The translations under genes and the position numbers were made by a program. A stretch of 64,000 nt of DNA from Chitinophaga pinensis (GTDB lineage: Bacteria > Bacteroidota > Bacteroidia > Chitinophagales > CAIOSU01), in the NCBI GenBank assembly GCA_945901065.1, contig CAMDKI010000008.1, positions 62,001 to 126,000 on the forward strand, given 5' to 3'. Below are positions 33,848 to 41,865 of this stretch, one piece after another (within the stretch, counting starts at the first letter, position 1; each line of letters starts with the position of its first letter). The notes under the pieces were generated by a model. The model saw nothing but the letters and a program-made list of their open reading frames with translations. It ran no database searches and was not told the DNA's origin.

Positions 33848-34039
33848 TCAGTAAAATTGACTTTGAAGCAGTATCTCAAATTCCGAAACGAAAAGTATAA
33901 GTTTTTCAGCTTCGGCAAGTGCCAAGCCTTTATTTAGTGCATCTAGCGATTGAACCTTATCCTCAAGACCCCGGTAAGCTTTGCTCAAGCATAAGTAAAG
34001 CTTCGCATAAATCTCTGCATTCTCCAATTGTTTCTGCAA
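33848..34039 (-). pseudogene. Short TPR-like remnant downstream of the TPR gene
   Basis: A 63-codon frame that starts at TTG directly after an in-frame stop and contains one TPR-like helix pair (AKLYLCLSKAYRGLEDKVQSLDALNKGLALAEA). It is 48 bp downstream of the TPR gene on the same strand in a different frame. It looks like a decayed continuation of that gene; a small independent gene is less likely. Confidence 0.35.
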
Positions 34040-34087
34040 TTACGAATGCTTTATTATCGTTGCTTAGTACCTAGTTGTGAGCTGCGA

Positions 34088-35155
34088 TTAAATGTTAAGA
34101 TTACGATGTAGGTCTTCAAAAACTGCATGCGTGTAAGGAAGCTTACGTTTTTTGGTAAGATCCATGCCTAACTTATACTTCCCTACGGCCAAATCAATTC
34201 GCTTTTCGGCAATGTATGCTATTGCTTGCGCCATATACAACTCGCAAAGCTCTTGGTCGTCGCCAGCAGCTATTGCCAACCCTTGCGCCTTTTCCAGATA
34301 TTTATTAGCTTCTTTAAAGGCCTCCATTTTAACATATACATTTGCCAATCCTGTAAAGGCAGCTATCTCGGCCACCTTGTTATCAATGGACTTAAGTAAT
34401 TTCAAAACACTCAAAAATTGGGTAAGAGCCAATGCATGTTCGCCAATGCTTAAGTTGCAGTTGGCTACAGTTACGGTGGCAATGGCAATACCGTTTTTAT
34501 GGTTAGCTAACATAAAACCCTTCAAGGCTGCGTTCGCTAAGGCAAAACCCTCGCTGTGTTGACCTTCAACTAATTTTACTTTTGCCAAATTGTTTAGAAG
34601 CGTAAACCGCATGGTGCCTACTTCATACTCATCAACCAAACGTAATCCGCTAAGAAAGGCTTCCTCGGCTTTACTAAGCATATACATTTTTCGGTATGTA
34701 ACACCAATATTGTTGTAGCAAACCACTTGGTACCGAAAAGCTGGCCTGGTATCAATTTGTTTATAAATGGCTAAGGCCTCTTGGCAGGCAGCAAGTGCTT
34801 CATCGTGCTGGTTTAGATAAGTGCAAAGTACGCCAAGACTATCATGGCACATCGCCTGGTCAAGCAAACTTGTTGTAAGTAGCGAAATCCTGAGGGATTC
34901 CTTAAACTCACGCTCGCAATCTTGATACATCAACTTTTGAAAAAAGACCCTCCCTCGTGATGAATGGCAGTAAACCCTGCCAATATTATTGTCTATCTCA
35001 TCGGCAAAGGCTTTTATTTCATTAGCCACATCTAATGCCCGCTTGTGATCGAAATTGAGGAGGTTGGTTGCAATATCAAACATGATACGCAAGCGCACGT
35101 CATTGTTAGTGCAGGTTTCAAGCTCTTTGTAAAGCGCGTTTACTTCATCTAGCAT
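34088..35155 (-). CDS. Cytoplasmic TPR-repeat protein, possibly truncated
   Basis: A 355-residue all-helical protein without a signal peptide, consisting of about eight TPR units (MCHDSLGVLCTYLNQHDEALAACQEALAIY, VCYNNIGVTYRKMYMLSKAEEAFLSGLRL, AAFTGLANVYVKMEAFKEANKYLEKAQGL). The pattern, with an N-terminal DHKRALDVANEIKAFADEI unit, recalls the TPR input part of sensor kinases or diguanylate cyclases, but no output domain follows. With a TPR-like fragment just downstream in another frame it may be the surviving part of a longer protein. Function unknown. Confidence 0.75.
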   Translation of the reverse strand: MLDEVNALYKELETCTNNDVRLRIMFDIATNLLNFDHKRALDVANEIKAFADEIDNNIGRVYCHSSRGRVFFQKLMYQDCEREFKESLRISLLTTSLLDQAMCHDSLGVLCTYLNQHDEALAACQEALAIYKQIDTRPAFRYQVVCYNNIGVTYRKMYMLSKAEEAFLSGLRLVDEYEVGTMRFTLLNNLAKVKLVEGQHSEGFALANAALKGFMLANHKNGIAIATVTVANCNLSIGEHALALTQFLSVLKLLKSIDNKVAEIAAFTGLANVYVKMEAFKEANKYLEKAQGLAIAAGDDQELCELYMAQAIAYIAEKRIDLAVGKYKLGMDLTKKRKLPYTHAVFEDLHRNLNI

Positions 35156-35302
35156 TGACTCTTCACATTTTGTTTGACACTTATCAAGCTGAACAAAGAT
35201 AACGATAGTTTGCTATTGAACCTCAAACTACCCATTGTGGCAAAATCGTTTGCACATGCACTAACAACATATTTTTAACTCGCAATCGGTAACATTTTCT
35301 CC

Positions 35303-35310
35303 TATCTTTG
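35303..35310 (+). promoter_or_regulatory. -7 box of the first asnB gene, 4 bp before ATG
   Basis: TATCTTTG followed by exactly four bases and then ATG. With transcription starting a few bases after the box, the mRNA would be essentially leaderless. The same spacing recurs at 41854, 43813 and (variant) 49509. No good -33 TTG is visible. Confidence 0.6.
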
Positions 35311-35314
35311 CGGT

Positions 35315-37174
35315 ATGTGCGGCATAGCGGGTTTTTTTACTTCGGGTAAACACATTTCTAAGGATGAGCTGGTAGCCATGACTACCACCTTGCGCCACCG
35401 CGGGCCCGATGCAGATGGGTTTTTCTATAATGGGCATACAGGCTTGGGCCATAGGCGCTTAAGCATCATCGACCTATCAACAGGGGCCAACCAGCCCATG
35501 TACAGCGCAGATGGGCGGTACGTAATCATTTTTAACGGAGAAGTATACAATTTTCAAGAGATTGCGAAGGCCCTAAACGTTACCCTTAAAACTCACGGCG
35601 ATACTGAAGTAATCCTGGAAGCATATGCACAATGGGGGCCAACGTTTGTGAACCGAATGAACGGCATGTTTGCCCTTGCCATATATGATACGCTAGAGAA
35701 CACTGTTTTCCTTTGCCGCGATAGGCTGGGCATCAAGCCAATCTATTATTACCATAACGATGGCATTTTTGTCTTTGCTTCGGAACTGAAAGCACTAACC
35801 GCTTTGCTAGAGGTAAAAAACAAGCTTACTGTTGATTATAACTCGGTAAAGGAGTTCCTATACTTAGGCTACATTCCCACGCCTAACTCTATTTACAACG
35901 AGATAAAGAAGTTTCCGCAAGGGTACACAGGCCTGTTAAATAGCACCAACAAACTTGTACTGAAACCTTATTGGCAGGTTAATGAAAAAATAACACCACA
36001 AGTAATTACCAACGAGGCCGAGGCCAAAGCCAAATTGAAAGAACTGGTGACTAGTGCCGTGCAATACCGCTTGATTGCTGATGTGCCTTTCGGTACCTTT
36101 TTGAGCGGTGGTATTGATAGCAGCCTAGTTACTGCTGTGGCGCAAAGCATTAGCAGCGAACCGGTAAATACGTTCTCTATCGGTTTTAAAGAATCGAGCT
36201 TTAATGAGGCCGAACATGCCCGTAAAGTGGCCCAATACTTGGGCACCAAGCACCACGAATTTACGGTAAGCTACCAGGAGGCAATTGACCTATTTGAAGA
36301 AGTAATTGACGTATACGACGAACCGTTTGCCGATTCTTCGTCAGTGCCAACCATGCTGGTAAGCAAATTGGCCCGCCAACATGTAACCATGACCCTGAGC
36401 GGCGATGGCGGCGATGAGACTTATATGGGCTATGGCTTTTACAATTGGGCACAGCGGCTCAACAATCCATTGGTGAGTGCACTGCGCGCACCAATAGCCG
36501 CGGCACTATCCATGGGCGACAACCGCAAGCAGCGCGCTGCCTTAATGTTTAAGTATACCGATAAAGCTCGTTTAAAGTCACACATTTTCAGTCAGGAGCA
36601 ATATTATTTTAGCGAGGGCGATTTTGGTCAATACTTTACCACCGATTTCAATAAAAAGAGCCACATAAGGTTGGATGAAGACAACCATGTAACTGGCCGC
36701 ACCCTTAGCCCAGCCGAAGAGCAAGCGGTGTTTGATATGCGCTACTATTTGCCCGACGATTTACTGGTAAAGGTTGACCGTGCCAGTATGCGCTACAGCT
36801 TAGAAAGCCGTGTGCCGCTGCTGGATTACCGTTTAGTGGAGTTTGCCTTAAACGTGCACCCAAGCCTTAAAATGAAGGACGGCAACCTAAAGTACCTATT
36901 GAAACAGGTACTTTACGACTACGTGCCGAAGGAGTATTTTGATAGGCCTAAGTGGGGTTTTGGTATGCCGATAAACCAATGGTTAAAAAAAGAGTTGAGG
37001 CATTTGATTGACCAATATACCCACCCCGATTTGATAAAAAAGGCCGGATTAATGCAGCCAGAGGCGGTTAAAACATTGGTAGCACAATATTTATCGGGCA
37101 AAGATTATCTTTACAACCGTGTTTGGCTCACTATAATACTTCATCGCTGGTGGGAGAAAAACGAAATCAAATAA
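35315..37174 (+). CDS. asnB: Asparagine synthetase-type glutamine amidotransferase (AsnB-like)
   Basis: A 619-residue class II amidotransferase. Cys2 of MCGIAGFF is the glutaminase nucleophile; RHRGPDADGF and FNGEVYNF complete that domain (about 1-215). The synthetase domain has the PP-loop FLSGGIDSSLV near 265 and LSGDGGDETYMGYG near 365. In polysaccharide loci such AsnB homologues often amidate uronic acids rather than aspartate. A uronate-type epimerase gene follows 109 bp downstream and a second AsnB lies at 41866, which fits glycan amidation. Free-asparagine synthesis cannot be excluded. Confidence 0.9.
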   Translation: MCGIAGFFTSGKHISKDELVAMTTTLRHRGPDADGFFYNGHTGLGHRRLSIIDLSTGANQPMYSADGRYVIIFNGEVYNFQEIAKALNVTLKTHGDTEVILEAYAQWGPTFVNRMNGMFALAIYDTLENTVFLCRDRLGIKPIYYYHNDGIFVFASELKALTALLEVKNKLTVDYNSVKEFLYLGYIPTPNSIYNEIKKFPQGYTGLLNSTNKLVLKPYWQVNEKITPQVITNEAEAKAKLKELVTSAVQYRLIADVPFGTFLSGGIDSSLVTAVAQSISSEPVNTFSIGFKESSFNEAEHARKVAQYLGTKHHEFTVSYQEAIDLFEEVIDVYDEPFADSSSVPTMLVSKLARQHVTMTLSGDGGDETYMGYGFYNWAQRLNNPLVSALRAPIAAALSMGDNRKQRAALMFKYTDKARLKSHIFSQEQYYFSEGDFGQYFTTDFNKKSHIRLDEDNHVTGRTLSPAEEQAVFDMRYYLPDDLLVKVDRASMRYSLESRVPLLDYRLVEFALNVHPSLKMKDGNLKYLLKQVLYDYVPKEYFDRPKWGFGMPINQWLKKELRHLIDQYTHPDLIKKAGLMQPEAVKTLVAQYLSGKDYLYNRVWLTIILHRWWEKNEIK

Positions 37175-37258
37175 GAAATGTGGAATAGGAAATGTGAAAG
37201 ACTGGAATTGAATGACAATGCATTGCACTTTTGCAAATTAGGAGCAATGTTTCCTATT
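37175..37258. repeat. Heptad repeat (GAAATGT type) with inverted arm
   Basis: GAAATGT, GGAATAG, GAAATGT and GAAAG follow at 7-bp period from 37175. AATAGGAAA at 37184-37192 is the exact reverse complement of TTTCCTATT at 37250-37258. This fills the gap between asnB and the epimerase gene. Confidence 0.6.
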
Positions 37259-37283
37259 TCAAATTTTATATTTCATACCTAAT

Positions 37284-38240
37284 ATGGCATATCACGTACT
37301 CATAACCGGTTGCGCAGGATTTATTGGCTCTCACCTTACGGAGCGCTTGTTAGCCGAAGGCCACACGGTAACGGGAATTGACAACTTTGATGATTTTTAT
37401 CCCCGTGCAGCCAAAGAGGTGAACTTACAGTTATTGCTGCCTCACGCCAATTTCACCTTCATTGAACTTGACCTAGCCGATACCAATGCCGTAGTGGCGT
37501 TGGATGTAAAAGCAGATGTAATTATCCATTTAGCGGCCAAGGCAGGTGTATTGCCAAGCTTAAAAGCCCCTGTAGCATATATCAATACCAACATTACTGC
37601 CACTAATAATTTATTGGAATGGATGCGCACCAAGGGCATTAACAAAATGCTCTTTGCCTCTTCCTCATCAGTTTATGGCAACAATAAGAAGATACCCTTT
37701 GCCGAGACCGATAGCGTTGATGAACAGATTTCGCCGTATGCCTTTACCAAGCGCAGCTGCGAACTGATGAACTACAGCTACCACCATTTGTATGGTTTCG
37801 ATGTGTTGAACTTGCGCCTATTTACGGTTTATGGTCCGCGCCAAAGGCCCGATTTGGCGATACACAAGTTCGTAAAAATGATTAAAGGTGGCCAGCCTAT
37901 TACTATGTATGGCGACGGCAGTACAGCCCGCGACTATACCTTTGTAGCAGATACCGTTGATGGCTTTATGAAGGCCATGCAATATCTTATGACCCACAAT
38001 AAGGTATATGACATAGTAAACCTTGGCAACAATGGCCCAGTGAAGTTGAAAGATTTAATAAATGCTATTTATGAAGGCTTAGGCGCTCAACCAAACATTA
38101 TACCTATGCCTATGCAGCCTGGCGATGTAGATATCACCTATGCCGACATTACTAAAGCACAACAGCTATTTGGCTATCAGCCTAATACCACTTTACAAGA
38201 AGGGCTAAAGCAATTCATCAATTGGTACAATGAGCGCTAA
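37284..38240 (+). CDS. NAD-dependent nucleotide-sugar epimerase (UDP-glucuronate 4-epimerase-like)
   Basis: A 318-residue extended SDR. The NAD loop is ITGCAGFIGSHLTERLL, followed by GIDNFDDFYPRAAKE, a stretch typical of CapI-type UDP-glucuronate 4-epimerases. The active site is SSSVYG with YAFTK (YxxxK). RLFTVYGPRQRPDLAIHKFVKMI and GDGSTARDYTFVADTVDGF are substrate-binding. It probably makes UDP-galacturonate for the glycan. The 3' end overlaps the next GT4 gene by 11 bp. GalE-type or dehydratase activity is possible but less likely. Confidence 0.88.
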   Translation: MAYHVLITGCAGFIGSHLTERLLAEGHTVTGIDNFDDFYPRAAKEVNLQLLLPHANFTFIELDLADTNAVVALDVKADVIIHLAAKAGVLPSLKAPVAYINTNITATNNLLEWMRTKGINKMLFASSSSVYGNNKKIPFAETDSVDEQISPYAFTKRSCELMNYSYHHLYGFDVLNLRLFTVYGPRQRPDLAIHKFVKMIKGGQPITMYGDGSTARDYTFVADTVDGFMKAMQYLMTHNKVYDIVNLGNNGPVKLKDLINAIYEGLGAQPNIIPMPMQPGDVDITYADITKAQQLFGYQPNTTLQEGLKQFINWYNER

Positions 38241-39453
38241 ACCAAGGGTTCTATATCTTTCGTACGATGGCATGACAGACCCATTGGGCCAGTCGCAAGT
38301 ATTGAGCTATCAGCGCAAGCTATCGCAGCAAGGGTTCTCGTCGCATATATTAAGCTTCGATAAGCCCGATTTGTATGCCAAAGGCAAAGACGCCGTACTT
38401 AAATCACTTGAGGGATATGACGTTACTTGGCATTCATTGCCTTACACCAAAAGCCCACCTGTACTAAGTACCTTGAAAGACATTAGTGCCGGTTGGAGTA
38501 AAATACAGGCACTATACAAGCAATACGGCCACTTTGATATTGTGCATTGCCGCGGTTATATAACCCCCATACTAGGTCGCCGCTGCAAAAAAAAGTACGG
38601 TAGCAAATTCATTTTTGATATGCGTGGTTGGTGGCCCGATGAGAAGCTGGAAAGCGGATTGTGGAATTCGCCAGTATACAAGCCCGTATACAAATACTAT
38701 AAACACCTAGAGCGTCAGTTTTTTCAAGATAGCGACTACTCCATATCGCTCACGGTAGCGGGGCAAGTAGAAGCCGAGAGGCTAGGCTACAAAAAGAAAG
38801 AACAAATTGGAGTTATACCCACTTGCGTCGATTTTAGTGTGTTCCCACCATTCAGCGAAACAACCCGAAACGAAGTCCGAAATGAATTGAATATTCAAAG
38901 CGATGCCAAAGTGCTGCTATACAGTGGTTCGCTGGGTGGCAACTACGGCACCGATATATTGCTAGAGATTTTTAGGGAGATGTTGCTATTAGAACCCAAT
39001 GCTATACTGCTAGTTTTGAGCCGAACTGATAGAAGTGTATTGGATGCCGAGTTGGCTTTGTTTAACATACCGCTTGATAAAGTACGATTGGCTAGTGCCA
39101 ACTACAACGGTGTATATCGTTACCTAATGGCAGGCGATATTGGTACTATTGTATACAAGCCCACCTATAGCGTAATTGGCCGCAGCCCAACCAAACTGGG
39201 CGAGTATTGGGCTTGTGGTTTACCAGCGGTGGCGTTAAGCGGTGTAGGCGATTTAGATTACCTAATTGAAACTTACCCAGAAGGCGGTGCGTTAATACCC
39301 CAAGCCGATGCGGCAGGATACCAAGTGGCGTTGAAGGCTTTGCTTGCTAAAACCTCCAACCCCGATTTATTGCGCAAGTATGCCTACGACTATTACGACC
39401 TAGAGCAAGGTGTATTGCGATACAAATCATTTTACCAAGCTTTATTGAAATGA
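38230..39453 (+). CDS. GT4 family glycosyltransferase
   Basis: A 407-residue GT-B enzyme. The N-terminal half has SYDGMTDPLGQSQVLSYQRKL and HCRGYITPILGRR; the C-terminal donor domain has VLLYSGSLGGNYGTDILLEIF and the segment IGRSPTKLGEYWACGLPAVAL, the equivalent of the E(x7)E donor-binding motif. It overlaps the epimerase by 11 bp and the next glycosyltransferase by 4 bp, so these three are coupled. Donor and acceptor are unknown; a role in repeat-unit assembly of the polysaccharide is inferred from the locus. Confidence 0.9.
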   Translation: MSAKPRVLYLSYDGMTDPLGQSQVLSYQRKLSQQGFSSHILSFDKPDLYAKGKDAVLKSLEGYDVTWHSLPYTKSPPVLSTLKDISAGWSKIQALYKQYGHFDIVHCRGYITPILGRRCKKKYGSKFIFDMRGWWPDEKLESGLWNSPVYKPVYKYYKHLERQFFQDSDYSISLTVAGQVEAERLGYKKKEQIGVIPTCVDFSVFPPFSETTRNEVRNELNIQSDAKVLLYSGSLGGNYGTDILLEIFREMLLLEPNAILLVLSRTDRSVLDAELALFNIPLDKVRLASANYNGVYRYLMAGDIGTIVYKPTYSVIGRSPTKLGEYWACGLPAVALSGVGDLDYLIETYPEGGALIPQADAAGYQVALKALLAKTSNPDLLRKYAYDYYDLEQGVLRYKSFYQALLK

Positions 39454-40517
39454 AAATACTGTTCATAGTACCCTATCCGCACGGCGAGGCCCCCTCGCAA
39501 CGGTTCCGGTTTGAGCAGTATTACCCAGCATTGTCCAAAGCAGGCCACGAGTACGAAATAGCCCCGTTTCTGGACGACAAAACCTGGCAGATACTTTATA
39601 AGCCCGGCCATAAACTTGCTAAAGTGATGGGCATACTAGCCGGTTTTATGCGGCGGAAGCTGTTGATGTTCCGGGTGCGGAAGTTTGATTACGTGTTTCT
39701 GCACCGCGAAGCTACGCCCATTGGGCCGCCCATATTTGAGTGGTTCATGGCTAAGGTTTTGGGTGCTAAAATAATCTATGATTTTGACGATGCCATTTGG
39801 CTTTCTAATACATCGGAGCACAACAAGATAGCGGCTGGTCTTAAATGGCACCAAAAGGTTGATAGTATTTGCAAGTGGGCCCACAAAGTATCGTGCGGAA
39901 ACGAGTACCTGTGCGACCATGCTCGCCAATTCAATACCAATGTGGTACTCAACCCCACAACCATTGATACCGAACACCATCACAACCAGATTAAGAACCA
40001 ACATACCCCAAAAGTTGTAATAGGTTGGACGGGCACACACTCAACGGTTGAGTATTTAGATGACTTAGTGCCCGTTTTGAGGAAACTTGAGCAAGAACTG
40101 GATTTCGAGTTCAGGGTAATTAGCAACCGCAAACCTGACTTTGAGCTTGAATCGATGGTATATGTACCGTGGCAAAAGGATACTGAAATTGCCGATTTGC
40201 TAAAATTCAATTTTGGGGTTATGCCACTAACCGATGATAAATGGGCAAAAGGCAAATGTGGTTTCAAGGCATTGCAATACATGAGCTTAGGCATGCCCTC
40301 TGTTGTATCGCCAGTGGGCGTAAACACCGAGATTGTAACTGAAGGTGTTGATGGTTTTTTGTGCAGCACGCCTGAAACTTGGGAAACTGCCCTGCGCAAA
40401 TTGATTACCGATGAAACATTGAGGGTACAGATGGGTGCGGCAGCTCGGCAAAAAATAGAAGGTCAATTCTCGGTTTTATCCAATTCGGGTAACTTTTTGT
40501 CTTTGTTTGCTGCATAG
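39450..40517 (+). CDS. GT4-like glycosyltransferase
   Basis: A 355-residue GT-B protein. The start MKILFIVPYPHGEAPSQRFRFEQY is typical of a group often annotated as glycosyltransferase family 1 in Bacteroidota capsule loci. YDFDDAIW near 110 is a characteristic motif, followed by VIGWTGTHSTVEYLDDLVPVL in the C-terminal domain and KCGFKALQYMSLGMPSVVSPVGVN at the donor site. The start overlaps the preceding gene by 4 bp (ATGA). Its last 55 bp overlap the 3' end of the convergent membrane protein gene. Confidence 0.9.
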   Translation: MKILFIVPYPHGEAPSQRFRFEQYYPALSKAGHEYEIAPFLDDKTWQILYKPGHKLAKVMGILAGFMRRKLLMFRVRKFDYVFLHREATPIGPPIFEWFMAKVLGAKIIYDFDDAIWLSNTSEHNKIAAGLKWHQKVDSICKWAHKVSCGNEYLCDHARQFNTNVVLNPTTIDTEHHHNQIKNQHTPKVVIGWTGTHSTVEYLDDLVPVLRKLEQELDFEFRVISNRKPDFELESMVYVPWQKDTEIADLLKFNFGVMPLTDDKWAKGKCGFKALQYMSLGMPSVVSPVGVNTEIVTEGVDGFLCSTPETWETALRKLITDETLRVQMGAAARQKIEGQFSVLSNSGNFLSLFAA

Positions 40518-41815
40518 TAGCGCAGTATATACAAAGCACATAAATACAGAGGTATTGCTGGTATTTTGTACCGCACCAATGCGCCAAAGTTGTTACTAGT
40601 AACCCCTACCCCAAAGGCATAAAGAATACCAAATGACAAGGCAAAAGCTAACATGGGGTCTTTGAGGGAGTAGCGCACAAAGCCTCCTGGCCCTACTTTA
40701 AACAAGGTAATGAGCGTAATAAAGAAAACCACGATACTTTCCAATGCAGCTTGAAGCATTATTGGGCCATTTATTTCCCAGATGTAAGGCCTGAAAAGGG
40801 TAACATTCACCGCCAACGGGAAACGCGCAGCTAAGCCAGGTATTGACGTTGTAGCCTCGCCCAATGAATAGCCCGATCCTTTATCTCCCTCTAGCTCCTG
40901 TACTTTATTGTGCCACCATTGCGTATCGTACGCTCTTTTTTCGAGCGTTTCTAAGCTATAGCGAGAGTTTACATTTGAGGTAAGGCTTATCACGCCTATA
41001 GAACCGATAGCCATAATGCTCAACAAAAATGGAGCCACAACAGTGCGCATGGCAGCGCTTTTTATCTTACTGCTGTATAATACATATAAGCTAAGCAATA
41101 ATGTTGGGGCTAACGTAAAAAATACGAAAGACCGAATTTTGAGCATGATATAGGAGAACACAATAAGTGCGATGTAATACTTGATGCGCTTTTCTTTTTT
41201 GTAAAAAATCATGTAGAAAGAGTAGACCACTAGCCCCATTGAGCCTATCATCATCGTATCCTTCATAATGCCCGAGCCCCAAAAAAATACCGATGGCACA
41301 AACAATATAGCCGTAGCAAACTGCTTATGTAGTTCTGGTATCCGATCGTAAAACACCTTGAGCAGTTTCCACATTCCCCAAAACGAGAAAAGCGCAAAAA
41401 AGATGGAAATGATAGTATAACTACCAAAACTGAACAAACTAAACAGACCACCTAATTTAATAACCATGAAAGAGTTATCGTCTTTAAACCACCATATTTT
41501 ACCGGTGTATTGGGCCGTATCGGGTGTCCATTCCCAAGCATTTAGAAACAAAATTTGCACAGCGGCTGCAGGGTCCTCTAAAAAAGTGGCAAAAATAACT
41601 TCTATGCCTTGGTAAAACCAGAAAGTATCGCCCCCACGGTAATAAAACTGGTATACCATACCAAACAAAATGGCTCCAAATATCTTAATAGTAAGACCTG
41701 GAATAAAGTAGGGCTCTAAAGGATGACCTTTATAGTGCTTGTTTTTGTGGCTATATGCAAGGGCATATATCACAATTAAGTATATCGGAGCTAAAAATAG
41801 GTCTAGGGTCGTCAT
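40463..41815 (-). CDS. Polytopic membrane protein, candidate Wzy-type polymerase
   Basis: A 450-residue protein with about 10-12 hydrophobic helices and one larger extracytoplasmic loop near 285-340 (SRYSLETLEKRAYDTQWWHNKVQELEGDKGSG). The overall layout (many helices, one big loop with charged and aromatic residues, next to Wza/Wzc and glycosyltransferases) is that of an O-antigen polymerase, and no other Wzy candidate is visible in the locus. No sequence motif proves this. It is encoded opposite to the rest of the locus, its tail overlaps the GT4 gene by 55 bp, and its start is 50 bp from the divergent second asnB. Confidence 0.7.
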   Translation of the reverse strand: MTTLDLFLAPIYLIVIYALAYSHKNKHYKGHPLEPYFIPGLTIKIFGAILFGMVYQFYYRGGDTFWFYQGIEVIFATFLEDPAAAVQILFLNAWEWTPDTAQYTGKIWWFKDDNSFMVIKLGGLFSLFSFGSYTIISIFFALFSFWGMWKLLKVFYDRIPELHKQFATAILFVPSVFFWGSGIMKDTMMIGSMGLVVYSFYMIFYKKEKRIKYYIALIVFSYIMLKIRSFVFFTLAPTLLLSLYVLYSSKIKSAAMRTVVAPFLLSIMAIGSIGVISLTSNVNSRYSLETLEKRAYDTQWWHNKVQELEGDKGSGYSLGEATTSIPGLAARFPLAVNVTLFRPYIWEINGPIMLQAALESIVVFFITLITLFKVGPGGFVRYSLKDPMLAFALSFGILYAFGVGVTSNNFGALVRYKIPAIPLYLCALYILRYYAANKDKKLPELDKTEN

Positions 41816-41853
41816 TTTGTTGCCTCCTGTAAAAATACTAATTCATAAGCACT

Positions 41854-41861
41854 TACCTTTG
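41854..41861 (+). promoter_or_regulatory. -7 box of the second asnB gene, 4 bp before ATG
   Basis: TACCTTTG, then CACT, then ATG at 41866. The spacing is identical to that at the first asnB gene and the GT4 gene at 43825, predicting a leaderless transcript. Confidence 0.6.
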
Positions 41862-41865
41862 CACT

